NCBI GenBank assembly: GCA_001247695.2
Contig: LGRX02035171.1
Location: 1 to 64,000, forward strand
Direction of reading: 5' to 3'
Source: Cymbomonas tetramitiformis
Lineage: Eukaryota; Chlorophyta; Pyramimonadophyceae; Pyramimonadales; Pyramimonadaceae
DNA: 64,000 bases
In this document: positions 22,737 through 32,046 of the stretch, piece by piece
Layout of the letters: each line of letters begins with the position of its first letter
Position numbering within the stretch: the stretch's first letter is position 1
The notes under the pieces: generated by a model
Seen by the model: the letters and a program-made list of their open reading frames with translations, nothing else
What the model was told of the DNA's origin: nothing
Database searches by the model: none
Position numbers and translations under genes: made by a program

Positions 22737-24353
22737 TCATTTCTGACGTGGTCGCTTCGTTTTGCGCTTTGGAAAGTTGTCGGATGTTTTGGACCGATCT
22801 CCTTTTAGAAGGGACTTGTTACGTTTTTTTTGGTTTGTCGTCGCAGTCTCTGTCTTTGATGAAGATATAAATCCGTTCAGGTAATCCCACATGTTACCGT
22901 TCTGTTGCAAACAGTCGTAATACTCGACGTCGGTTGCGGCTGTCGGGTCTCCGATAAAGCCTTTGAATCCGAATAACGTGAGCCCCTCAAGAGTACGGCA
23001 TCTAGACAAAGCGACGTACATTGCTTTTCTTTGAAAAAGATCTCCGCAATGAACAATAAGACGATCAACTTGACATCCTTGCGCTTTATACACGGTGACA
23101 GCCCACGCCAGAGTTAACGGCATATACCAGATCTCGCATTTTTCATGCGCTCCAAATTTGTTTGTACGCGCGTACATTTGTACGGCTGGATGCATGTCAA
23201 CCACGTTTGCAGTATCGTCGTCGAAAAGCACGCACACTCGAGTGGTCTTGCATAGCAGCAGATACTCGCATGCGATTTCCATAGGATCGGATGAGACGAT
23301 AATATCGACTATTGTTCCAATTCGACCGTTTTTCATCTTGGGGTCGTCGTAATCGTATAAATTTTTGTTTATCATCACGCGTGCTCCCTTTCGTAAAGTG
23401 GTACGACGCACATCTTTGATATGGTCTCTTTTGCAAAATTCATCGAGACATTGTGATATCTCTCCCATAGTTTGGGGATGTGGCTCTGTCAACGAAACGG
23501 TGTTCCATGTTGACTGTTGCGTTTGATCCTCATCATTGTAGAGCCATCGCTTAACCGCTATAAATGTATGTTCGGTCTGCCCGTCCAAATTCATCAACAT
23601 GCGCTCATTAATCTCATGCGCTCTACGATTGCCACATATGTGTAAGACATTCGCGTCTTCGTCGATCTCGTTCATCGAAGACACGTTTCGTTCGGATAGC
23701 ACTAAAATATCCTCCGCAGACATGTGTCCGAAGCGTAGTCTACTCAATATTTGTTTAAAGTTGCTCTGATTTTGCCTCATATTCTGATCCAAAAGAACCA
23801 CTCTGAATTTACCTTCGATCATCAACGTACTGGTATACAACTTCTCATCGCAGTCACCGACCGCGTCCAATTGCATAAAATCTCCGCACAGCAGAGTACG
23901 CACTCCGCCCATAAACTCGTTCGGTCTACCTCGAACAATCCGAAACAGGCGATCCATAATCCGCAATTTGGTTGTCCGTAATGTGGATATCTCATCTATC
24001 GTCAACATACCGCACTCACGAATCTGACGCCAGCGTTCGTTATTGGGATTACTTTTCAATTGCTTCCGTATTTCTGCCTCACATTTAGACACGTTTTCAC
24101 AAATACTCAACCCCGCAAAGATGCTATCTAGCGTGATACCTTCGATATTTGCCGCCGCCATACCGTACGGCGCGGTAACAAAGGAAGGAACTCTCCTCTT
24201 CTCAGTATACAGCTTGTTACATATTTTTATCAGCGCGCTCTTTCCAGTGCCTCCTTCGCCTAAAAGCATTAAATTCCTATTTTGAGACACGATCGTTCTG
24301 AGCGCATTTTTCTGCATCTCGTTTAAGGAATCAAAGTTCTCCAACTTAGACAT
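22737..24353 (-). CDS. Pif1-family superfamily 1 DNA helicase
   Basis: This 538-residue protein shows Walker A LLGEGGTGKS (about residues 30-40), Walker B/motif II LTIDEIST, an RG-Q step (LLCGDFMQLDAVGD), a Gln-Asn motif III/IV region and the Pif1 C-terminal signature AVTVYKAQGCQVDRLIV...MYVALSRCRTLEGL. Pif1-like enzymes are 5'-3' helicases acting in replication, recombination and G-quadruplex resolution, and homologues are frequent in large DNA viruses. The N-terminal regulatory region is absent and the C-terminal tail is short and very basic (KKRNKS..KRKTKRPRQK), possibly a nuclear localisation signal. It is divergent from the unknown gene at 24541, with a GTCGATCGA inverted repeat in the shared gap. 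Confidence 0.92.
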   Translation of the reverse strand: MSKLENFDSLNEMQKNALRTIVSQNRNLMLLGEGGTGKSALIKICNKLYTEKRRVPSFVTAPYGMAAANIEGITLDSIFAGLSICENVSKCEAEIRKQLKSNPNNERWRQIRECGMLTIDEISTLRTTKLRIMDRLFRIVRGRPNEFMGGVRTLLCGDFMQLDAVGDCDEKLYTSTLMIEGKFRVVLLDQNMRQNQSNFKQILSRLRFGHMSAEDILVLSERNVSSMNEIDEDANVLHICGNRRAHEINERMLMNLDGQTEHTFIAVKRWLYNDEDQTQQSTWNTVSLTEPHPQTMGEISQCLDEFCKRDHIKDVRRTTLRKGARVMINKNLYDYDDPKMKNGRIGTIVDIIVSSDPMEIACEYLLLCKTTRVCVLFDDDTANVVDMHPAVQMYARTNKFGAHEKCEIWYMPLTLAWAVTVYKAQGCQVDRLIVHCGDLFQRKAMYVALSRCRTLEGLTLFGFKGFIGDPTAATDVEYYDCLQQNGNMWDYLNGFISSSKTETATTNQKKRNKSLLKGDRSKTSDNFPKRKTKRPRQK

Positions 24354-24445
24354 GAGGATGGAAAATTTTGGAGATACCCAAAAATGACTTTTGGATTACA
24401 AAAATAGCGTTACTCGCATCTCTGTATCTGCATATATATATAGTG

Positions 24446-24480
24446 TTCGATCGACATATTTTGTTAATGTGTCGATCGAA
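24446..24480. promoter_or_regulatory. inverted GTCGATCGA repeat between divergent genes
   Basis: TTCGATCGACA and its exact reverse complement TGTCGATCGAA are separated by 13 nt. The site lies 93 nt from the helicase start and 61 nt from the start of the gene at 24541. A TATA-like TTTATAAGGGACG follows at about 24490. The arrangement looks like a dimeric factor site serving both directions. Confidence 0.55.
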
Positions 24481-24540
24481 CCCTTGCATTTATAAGGGAC
24501 GCCTTTGTGTTTTTGCTCATTTTGAGGTCTCAACGAAAAA

Positions 24541-24977
24541 TGGATGCCATTCATGCTTTTTTGACGGAGTATAAAAAAGTGATTGCGACAGAGACTCGGC
24601 TGTATTTGTCAAAGAGAGACGCGCGAAGTAAACCGGCTTATTTGGAACATCATGCATGGACAGAGAACTTTATTTCAAATAAGCTGTTACCAGAAAATAT
24701 ATTTATTGGTTTGCCGGAACCTTTGCACGACGAATTTCTACTTGCGCTACAAAACACCCTTTACATCACTCCCTCAGCACAAAAACAGCTTTTACAGAAT
24801 GTGGACGTTCTTATAACCTTCTTCGAATTTGTGTTTTATGTTAAAATCATGTGCGAGATTAAAGCGGACGGCGTCACTTACACAGAGGGTACCATCAAAG
24901 ATTTGTGGAGTTTTTTTGTGACACACAAAAAGATTGTCTGCAATAAAACATGCTCTGTCGACAGCGTTCCTAGCTGA
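24541..24977 (+). CDS. unknown 145-residue protein
   Basis: This is a small, mostly helical protein beginning MDAIHAFLTEYKK, with no recognised domain, signal peptide or membrane helix. Cysteines cluster at the C-terminus (ICNKTCSVDS). The start follows a TATA-like box by about 50 nt and the inverted GTCGATCGA element by 61 nt, which supports real expression. No function can be given. Confidence 0.6.
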
Positions 24978-25056
24978 ACTGGTATGTCGTGATGCTTAAT
25001 AACAATGTATAGGAACGTACATTAATAATTATAAACACGATTGTACAAAAATTGCC

Positions 25057-27084
25057 TCATCTATTTTTCATTATGGAATAGGTGTTCTTGTTGCAATAGT
25101 TGTATTTTGAAGTGGTATTGATTTTCTCGTACAAATCTGAAAAAGGCATAATCAAAACGCTGTCCTTCTCTGTGCTTGTGCGCATCCAAGATCGATAATG
25201 ATTTGGACAGAACCTCAAGAGTGCGCTTTGCGACATATTTTTATGTTCTTTGTGTCTTATTGCGATGCCTTGCCGTTGTTTGCTGATTGACGTACCGCAA
25301 TGGCTACATTGGAAAGAATCTTTTTTTGTAAAAAGATCTTTCAATCCGTTTTTGGAAACAGTTCTTTTGGTTTTTGTTGCCGTTGTAACCATTTTCGACG
25401 TGTTCTTGCATTCGTTGCACTGTCGATTAAAAGCGATATCCGATAAGATCTCATAAGGATCCACCTCCTTAAGCCGGCCGCAACAAAGCGTTATTCCGTA
25501 CGTCTTTTTATTTACCGTGCATAAGTACGACTTATCACAATTCTCATCGCAGAGAACAATTCGTAATAGCGGTACTTGCTCCTTCGCGGCGCACTTGCTT
25601 TTTGCGCAGTAGTGTCGTTGACTGTAATGATCCATACAAGCGGTCTCCAGTCCCCAGTTTTGTGAGTCTAACAGATTTTTTACTTCTTTGCAAGCAACGC
25701 AGTAGTAGAGCACGCATAACTCTTTCATGCTCGAATGATAGTTCGATCCGTTCTTGGAAATTATGCGTCGGTAAACCGCCTTTTTTTGCTCTTCGGTCAC
25801 TTTTGTAGGTACTTTTATAATATTCGGTATACAACAATTGGCGATCATGAACGCCGCGGTCGTCACGTAATCTCTAAACAAGACGTAGTGTTGCTTGTTT
25901 GTGCCAAAACTTTGTGAATCTATCTTTCCATCCGCAAGCTCATGTAACTGATTCCTGAATAATTCAAATCCCGTCGAGGGAAGTAACATCGACGCTTCAA
26001 ACTTAAGCGATATGCTGACATTTTTTGTGTTAAGAAGATAATCAGTAACGGATGTGAGCAGATTATTGCCAAACAGAATGTCGTAACAAAAGGAATGATG
26101 AGAATGATAGTTGGACAGCATAAGGATCTGTGATGGTAGAGGCAATCTCGGAATACTCCTGTTTGTAAGACGCATATGATGATTGCACGCGCGCACGTAG
26201 TTCCACGTAGATTGGTATAAATCGCTGGGAGTGGTATCCGGGCTTCCAGGTTTAAAGTGGTGATGTTGCAGATTCTTTCGACATATATTGACGACGTTCG
26301 ATATTATCAGGTCGATAAGGTTCCAATGAGTCACAAACGTTGTCAGCGTTTTGTGGAGAGCGGTGTGCGCGGATATAGAAGATATGATGTACTCGCGCAC
26401 GCAGAAAAGTATGTACATATCTTCCAATCCTTTCGTAGATATGTCTTCAACCACCTTTTTTATTACGTTTTTGTGAATATATAATAATCGACGAACATGT
26501 ACAGACATTTTGATGTCGTTATGCTGAAAGTTTCCCAAAAGGTTGCACATCACAATGTCCGTGATCAAATCGATGAGATGGGTGCATTCCACCATATATC
26601 TCTGTATCACCGTAGTCAAGGATCTCATATGGCAAGCTCTCGGTATACATTTGGACAGGATATGAGAAAACGAGAGAATCAGACGCTGCTGCTGCGACAA
26701 CGCTTGCCATTTCTTCGCGTCCGCTTTTTGAAAATTAAAAGTATCTGAAGAAAACATAGAGGCGTAAATCAGATTTGTGACGTCGAACATGGTTTCAAAT
26801 GTGACCATGTACGTTTCTTTAAAACCGTTACGTTCGATTTCTCGTACCACGTAATAATCGAAAAATAAGTAAAGAGCGTGCATGATATGATGCGGCGCTT
26901 CTTCGGCGTGCGTTTGTATAAGCTCTCCGATCGTTGTCTGCGCAGCTTGTACGTCATCATGCGTTGTCTTGAAAAGGTCATCGACGTTGTCAACACGATT
27001 TAAAAAGTAAGCGCGTAACACTCTTACGATGCGCTCCATCAAATCTTCTTCGGATATTCTGCGAAGATTGTCAAATTGCGACAT
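25057..27084 (-). CDS. large protein with C-terminal zinc-binding region, unknown
   Basis: This is 675 residues from the ATG at 27084; the open frame extends slightly further upstream without another ATG. The first 430 residues are helical and His/Tyr-rich. The last 250 hold many paired cysteines: CVACKEV, a His/Cys cluster HYSQRHYCAKSKC, CDENCDKSYLC, CCGR, CNECKN, CSHCGTS and a final C-x-NH, consistent with several zinc sites. The gene starts 38 nt after the stop of the 27123-28178 gene on the same strand, so the two may be co-expressed. I recognise no family. A transcription- or packaging-associated zinc protein is only a guess. Confidence 0.65.
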   Translation of the reverse strand: MSQFDNLRRISEEDLMERIVRVLRAYFLNRVDNVDDLFKTTHDDVQAAQTTIGELIQTHAEEAPHHIMHALYLFFDYYVVREIERNGFKETYMVTFETMFDVTNLIYASMFSSDTFNFQKADAKKWQALSQQQRLILSFSHILSKCIPRACHMRSLTTVIQRYMVECTHLIDLITDIVMCNLLGNFQHNDIKMSVHVRRLLYIHKNVIKKVVEDISTKGLEDMYILFCVREYIISSISAHTALHKTLTTFVTHWNLIDLIISNVVNICRKNLQHHHFKPGSPDTTPSDLYQSTWNYVRACNHHMRLTNRSIPRLPLPSQILMLSNYHSHHSFCYDILFGNNLLTSVTDYLLNTKNVSISLKFEASMLLPSTGFELFRNQLHELADGKIDSQSFGTNKQHYVLFRDYVTTAAFMIANCCIPNIIKVPTKVTEEQKKAVYRRIISKNGSNYHSSMKELCVLYYCVACKEVKNLLDSQNWGLETACMDHYSQRHYCAKSKCAAKEQVPLLRIVLCDENCDKSYLCTVNKKTYGITLCCGRLKEVDPYEILSDIAFNRQCNECKNTSKMVTTATKTKRTVSKNGLKDLFTKKDSFQCSHCGTSISKQRQGIAIRHKEHKNMSQSALLRFCPNHYRSWMRTSTEKDSVLIMPFSDLYEKINTTSKYNYCNKNTYSIMKNR

Positions 27085-27122
27085 ATTGGAGTCATCGTCG
27101 TGTGACGTTGCGATGTTACGCG

Positions 27123-28178
27123 CTATTGAAAAGGCGACAGATCCGTGTTCACCTTTAACGTACTGCACGAATTCCACCTCAGTTTGGATTGGTCAATATA
27201 TTTTATCCCATCGCTGTTGATTTGCCACGAAAGCAGGTGTTTCTCCGCGACGCATACGGATCCGGCGAGACCTTGAAAATCTGGCAATTTCTCTCTTGGA
27301 ATCATAAACTCCGACGCGTACCCATCGCTCGTGTTACGGGGATTGACGAATCCGTTTATGATGATTGAAGGATTCGGGAAGTTGTGCATGGAATGCAGGA
27401 TACACATGTAGGTGAAATGAATTTGACTACGCATACATAGCAAGCACGGACGTCTCTCCGCGGGCAAGCTGCCCGTATTGTTGAAATTGTCAAACTCTTT
27501 CGGATTCAAATATTCTCTGAGAATAGAGCCACCGTGTTGTTCGTGTCCTGCGGTCGCACAATTTACCCTTCAAGACAACGTCTTCTTTCTTTAAAGAATG
27601 CACAACGAAACATTGGCCGTACCTTTTATCATATTCGAAAGACCTTGACAACGAGATCCAAAAAAGCATGGACGTGTATGCACAACTGAGCCATTTTTTA
27701 GTCTTATTTGTACCGTCTCTGTTAGTAATTTACATTCAAATTCGTATGTCTGGGTATGGATCACGTCATGCACTTCGTGAGCCGGTATTCGTCTAGATGT
27801 TTCCGGACAACTTTTTGAATCTGCGCCGCATAGCCTAAGCAGATTTGAGTTTTCGATTAGCCTTAAGATGTGTATCAAAGGCGGATCGGATATAAGTTCG
27901 CACGGAATACCATCTAAACCGGTCCACGCTTGCCTTTCTTTACGCTTTGTTCCTTGCGCACTCTCCGTTTTGGTGTTCTTTGTATCCGTTAAGGATTTCG
28001 TTTTATCAACTGTCGCTTTCTTATCCTCGTTGCTGATTGCTTCTAACCCTTGATGAAAAAGTAGTTTCTTCCACATCGTGGATGTATTCATACGCATTTC
28101 TATTTCCGTGTCGGAGGATGTCATCACTCTCTTACATAAATCTCTAATACGTTTGAAACATGAGTCGGAGTGAGTCAA
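27123..28178 (-). CDS. two-exon protein of 326 aa with CxxC pair, unknown
   Basis: Exon 1 is 27623-28178 and exon 2 is 27123-27547. Donor AAAAG^GTACGG and acceptor GACCGCAG^GA join in phase 1, giving KGHEQHGGSILREYLNP across the junction. The N-terminal third is charged and repetitive (K/T/E-rich). The middle contains CELISDPPLIHILRLIE. The C-terminal half has RPCLLCMRSQIHFTY, a possible half zinc site, and a conserved-looking INGFVNPRNTSDGY. It precedes the large Cys-rich gene on the same strand by 38 nt. The motif style resembles conserved proteins of large eukaryotic DNA viruses, but I cannot name the family. Confidence 0.65.
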
Positions 28179-28536
28179 TCCATCACGTTTACCAGCTTTT
28201 CAACAATAAGAAAAAACAGAATCAATTTCCATTTCGTCCTGTGTTGCGAATATAAGTTGCAAGTTTTTAAAAATATGTATATATATATGGCGTGTATTCG
28301 TCATAAAGATGCGCATGCTACGCATAGAAACCAAATTATGCACCACCACTTTTTCTTTATTTGTAGAGCGCTCGCAAGTGACTGCCGCTTATTGAATCGA
28401 TGATACACGCATAGTTAATTCGAAATAATATTTGTTTTGGTTACATTTGTAACGTAGAAACAATCATAACAAACGCGTTTTTGCCAATTATATTCAAATA
28501 TTACCGCAAGTTCCAAAGTGCAAAATATAAGTATCC

Positions 28537-28545
28537 GTCGATCGA
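28537..28545 (+). promoter_or_regulatory. GTCGATCGA element upstream of the 28632 gene
   Basis: A single GTCGATCGA lies 87 nt before the start codon of the basic protein gene. A TATA-like AAAATATAAGTATCC sits just upstream of it. It lies in the gap between divergent genes. Confidence 0.4.
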
Positions 28546-28631
28546 TTGGATATCGAGTATCGAACGTATGTTATTGCTACAACAAATCATTTTCAGTTCT
28601 ACAAAGTGTCTTCCCTTAAAATATCTTTGAG

Positions 28632-29363
28632 ATGGTATTGTCACGCTCTCAAAAAAAGACAGCACAACATTATCCAAATGCATCTATTCGTAAATGCAGA
28701 GGCACACCTGTTGGAAGGTCACTTTTGTACGCCGTTTCCAAGGTTACGCAGAAAGACATTAGCGAGGTTGCAAATATTTTGTGCGTCCAATCAGCGCGCG
28801 AGCTACATCTTGCTTCTCTCCGAAAATTAAAACGAAAGCGTGAGGACAGTGCGAAGAGATCGTGTGTTGATACATTTAACGTAGATATGGGTGAGCATCT
28901 ATCGACTTCTGACGAAAAGAAAAGAAAAAAGAAAAAAGAAAAAAGAAAAAACCACGCCCTTCGGGCATCGACCTCTGACGACAATCAAAACAATATATTC
29001 TCGTACAACACCTTTGACGCTGTCATCAGAAAGCTTGGCCATTGCGCGCGCAGACTGAAATCCCGGGAATTTAAGAATGCGTTACTCGCTGGAAACAAAC
29101 GGCTCCTGCTTTTTGGCTTTCTTAACAAAGCGTGGAGCAGATGTAAAAACGATACTGATGATTGCAAAGCGATCGAGATTGACAATACCGTTCCTCATGC
29201 GATAGCGATCGTGAATTCTACTATCTGGTGCGCTAAAATGGAAAACAAAACGACCGAGGCGTCTTTGTTGTCGACGCACGAGCATTTGCAAACTCGCAAT
29301 AACGGCAAACTTAAGAGTGGCACATATCTTAAGAGTATTTATCGATGTTACTTAGTGACATAG
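28632..29363 (+). CDS. basic nucleic-acid-binding-like protein, unknown
   Basis: This 243-residue protein has a basic N-terminus (SRSQKKTAQHYPNASIRK), a helical stretch, and a lysine-rich run (KKRKKKKEKRKN, about residues 95-108) that could serve as a nuclear localisation or DNA-binding signal. The C-terminal half contains NALLAGNKRLLLFGFLNKAW and ends basic. Overall composition suggests nuclear, chromatin or RNA association. No fold is recognised. The ATG at 28632 follows a TATA-like box and a GTCGATCGA element. Confidence 0.55.
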   Translation: MVLSRSQKKTAQHYPNASIRKCRGTPVGRSLLYAVSKVTQKDISEVANILCVQSARELHLASLRKLKRKREDSAKRSCVDTFNVDMGEHLSTSDEKKRKKKKEKRKNHALRASTSDDNQNNIFSYNTFDAVIRKLGHCARRLKSREFKNALLAGNKRLLLFGFLNKAWSRCKNDTDDCKAIEIDNTVPHAIAIVNSTIWCAKMENKTTEASLLSTHEHLQTRNNGKLKSGTYLKSIYRCYLVT

Positions 29364-29756
29364 CAAATTGCTACACTTTACGACATTAATAAATACTTTT
29401 TTAAATTGCTGCATCAACACACAGAGACTCTCCAAATATTTCTTCGTTTAACATGAATAGGATTGGTGTATAGCTAAGGCGGTGTTTGAATCCACGGTAC
29501 TTCTCTGAGATGCGTGCTCCAGATTGTGGAAAAGAGGGTCTGAATCTATATAAATATATTGTGATCGGTGCATTTTTCCAAGTTACGCCTAGCTTTCAAT
29601 ATGGCATGTTATAGTTCCTTCAATGCAACCACAATCAGATGCTTGATGTTCTTATAACATTGTCCTGTTCAAGATTTCATATACTCAAATTCTGGTTGGT
29701 AAGTTTGAAGGAGATGTCTGTTTTCTGGCAAGTTTGTATCTTGCCGCACACGTGCA
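29364..29756. other. intergenic stretch, no gene seen
   Basis: This is AT-rich DNA between the basic-protein and methyltransferase genes. A TATA-like CTATATAAATATATT is at about 29546-29560. No open frame of note is present. Confidence 0.4.
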
Positions 29757-30845
29757 ATGTACCGCGAGTATAGCATATCTTCGACACTATTTTATTGTGC
29801 ATCCGGCAATACCAAAAGTATGTCTCTCTCAACCGATATTGTTGACGCTTATTACACTCCCTCATCCTTAGCCGACTTGTGCGTAACTGAATTGCTAAAG
29901 TTTTTGAAAGAAAAAAATATGTTAGATTCGAACAGTCTGGACATACTAGAACCGTCAGTTGGGGAAGGTGCACTTTTGAAAGCGTTTTTAAAAAACTCTG
30001 ATATCTCTAAACGTCATCGGCGGTATCCATTTAATTTCTATGCAATAGAAAAGCATAGCACAATAAAAAATATAAAGATTTCTAAGAGCACAAAGGTTGA
30101 TGTCACCGTGCCGGACAGTTCTAATGGATACTTGGATTGGAGACCTACAGACAATTATTTCAAACAACCTCCCAGCCGTCGGATAGTATTTGGCAATCCT
30201 CCGTTTGAATTTCAAATTGAATTTATACGTAAATCATGCGAATTGGCGGATACCATCGCTTTTATTCTGGGGCCTAATGTTAACAATAACACGCACGAAC
30301 AAGCAATCCCTTCAAACTTTTTGCTTTACAAGTCTTTAGATTTGGGTGCGCAAGGCTTTTTTGAAGCTTCCACCAAAAAAACAAAGAGAGTGCACATATG
30401 TTTTCAAATTTGGTACAAATCTGAACGAAAACGTGATGATAGAACATATTTTCATGACGGTATTAATAATATTGATATGTTCATATTTGTGCAGGAAATT
30501 GACAAAGCAAACGTTCTAGTAAAGCGGGTCGTATCCCAAGAAGTCGAAAATAATATAATTATATTATCACCCGAGACGTCGTCATCAAATTTTAAAGCTC
30601 CTGAATGGCATAAAATATATGCTCAAAACCCAACAGTTTTTAAAAAGAACTTCTTAAAGATGTTTGAGAATTGCATTGATACCATTCACGAGCAAAATTA
30701 CAATGCCATGTATTTTGGAGAGGCCCAACTGGCAACTGCGTATTACAACACCGTACGTCAATTTTCAACCGCAGACAAATGCACACCGAACGGTGACTAT
30801 AATATGTGTCAATCGATGTGCGTGTTTAACTCGAGCAACCGATAA
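29757..30845 (+). CDS. adenine-specific DNA methyltransferase-like protein
   Basis: The protein shows the SAM-binding motif I region (LEPSVGEGALLKAF) preceded by the typical YYTPSSLADLCV motif X. The catalytic motif IV is FGNPPFEFQIEF, an NPPF variant of N6-adenine (gamma/Eco57I-like) methyltransferases. It is 362 residues from the ATG at 29757, or 341 from the ATG at 29820, which sits just before the domain. The target-recognition region is short and no restriction endonuclease is adjacent, so it is probably an orphan methyltransferase that could mark viral DNA. RNA or protein substrates are not excluded. Confidence 0.8.
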   Translation: MYREYSISSTLFYCASGNTKSMSLSTDIVDAYYTPSSLADLCVTELLKFLKEKNMLDSNSLDILEPSVGEGALLKAFLKNSDISKRHRRYPFNFYAIEKHSTIKNIKISKSTKVDVTVPDSSNGYLDWRPTDNYFKQPPSRRIVFGNPPFEFQIEFIRKSCELADTIAFILGPNVNNNTHEQAIPSNFLLYKSLDLGAQGFFEASTKKTKRVHICFQIWYKSERKRDDRTYFHDGINNIDMFIFVQEIDKANVLVKRVVSQEVENNIIILSPETSSSNFKAPEWHKIYAQNPTVFKKNFLKMFENCIDTIHEQNYNAMYFGEAQLATAYYNTVRQFSTADKCTPNGDYNMCQSMCVFNSSNR

Positions 30846-30969
30846 CTCGGTGACTGGCGTTGATCTTGTCCACATAAAAATATTAATATATAAATAGCCA
30901 CCTCTAATGCTGTATATACAAATTACTCAGAAAACGTGTTTTACATAAATTGCATATTTTGGAAATGGT

Positions 30970-31548
30970 ATGTTTGAAGTCATCGGACTCCTTACGCATG
31001 GAATCTCCACCTCTCAAGTAGAGCAACACTCTCGAGCCGCTTTTCAGAAAAGGGCTGCTCAATACGTGGGTTGCAAGGTACAAAGGAAGCTCTCATTTAC
31101 AGAGGCTGTTCAAGAGTATGATATGCGATGGGATTCTGTGCGTGCTATTTTTCCTGCTTATCCCATCGACTTTATCATCCCGCACTCTCCAACTACAAGA
31201 GTCGAAAACGGCTTTTTTACGCGACTGTTCTTCATCGGTAAAACTTCTGCACCAAAAGAGTGGGTTTATCATCTCAACAACAACAACATCGAGCGGTTCG
31301 ATATCACGCTCGCAAAATTATTTAAAGCTGGACTAAACTATTCGCATCTGCTGGCGATGAATATGTCCATGGACCAATTTGCGACGCTCTTCGGTGACAT
31401 AGACGCGGAGTTCGATAAACACATTGGCTGCTTAAGAGTGGATCAGCTTTGCGAGCTGAAATGGAATGTTGTAGAATATTCTGAAAGAGTGAAGCGTAAG
31501 AAAAACATAAGAAACAGCAAAAAAGTAGAATCCGTGTTGACAATTTGA
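30970..31548 (+). CDS. unknown 192-residue protein
   Basis: This is a soluble, mixed alpha/beta-like protein starting MFEVIGLLTHGIS and ending in a basic tail (RVKRKKNIRNSKK). No domain is recognised. A TATA-like AATATATAAATAGCC lies about 75 nt before the ATG. The frame has no competing long frame on the other strand. Confidence 0.6.
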   Translation: MFEVIGLLTHGISTSQVEQHSRAAFQKRAAQYVGCKVQRKLSFTEAVQEYDMRWDSVRAIFPAYPIDFIIPHSPTTRVENGFFTRLFFIGKTSAPKEWVYHLNNNNIERFDITLAKLFKAGLNYSHLLAMNMSMDQFATLFGDIDAEFDKHIGCLRVDQLCELKWNVVEYSERVKRKKNIRNSKKVESVLTI

Positions 31549-31739
31549 TGATAATTATTAAATTTTAAAGAGCAAAAAGATCATGTTGGAAGAGCAGTCA
31601 ATTTAAGCGTGTATGCATGCGCAGTAGGATTTAGATACTTTAAGTATTGTTAGCGTATGCGTGTGGGCACATCACCCTAAACAGTGGAATCAATCCTGTG
31701 TAATCAATCTTATTGTGTTTGTACAACCGATTTCTTCTT

Positions 31740-31982
31740 ATGACACAGTGTTTACCCGATATAGATTTACCCACACGATACAGTCCACCTTATGAATCGA
31801 AGAGGTGTGAACTGACTGCTCTTCCAGTTGTTGATAGGTTGATGATACCAATAGCGCTCCACCTGTATATATATGCAAATTCTTACAGCCATCCCAATCT
31901 TATGGGAGCAGCCGCGGCCAATCAAAATTCGTATACAACATATGACATCAGGGATGCACGCTTCTACTCGATCGAGAACTGA
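31740..31982 (+). CDS. possible small protein, 80 aa
   Basis: This frame opens with MTQCLPDIDLPTRYSPPYES and contains a hydrophobic stretch (MIPIALHLYIY). It ends inside the CGATCGA cluster that precedes the erlin gene. It has no homologue that I recognise and overlaps apparent regulatory sequence, so it may be a chance frame. Confidence 0.25.
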   Translation: MTQCLPDIDLPTRYSPPYESKRCELTALPVVDRLMIPIALHLYIYANSYSHPNLMGAAAANQNSYTTYDIRDARFYSIEN

Positions 31983-32026
31983 GATCGATCGACTAATCGA
32001 TCGAAATATTCATAACGTCGATCGAA
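31968..32026. promoter_or_regulatory. cluster of four TCGATCGA elements before erlin gene
   Basis: TCGATCGA-type octamers occur at 31968-31975, about 31984-31992, about 31996-32004 and 32017-32025, ending 21 nt before the erlin ATG. This is the densest cluster of the motif in the window, and each octamer is self-complementary. Confidence 0.5.
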
Positions 32027-32046
32027 CGACCGGTGCTCGTCCATAT

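Noticed and set aside
27084..27177. Extension of the 675-residue protein upstream to 27177, or an intron joining it to the 27123-28178 gene
   Set aside because: The extension has no ATG, and a joining intron would be only about 30 nt. Two tandem genes 38 nt apart explain the data better.
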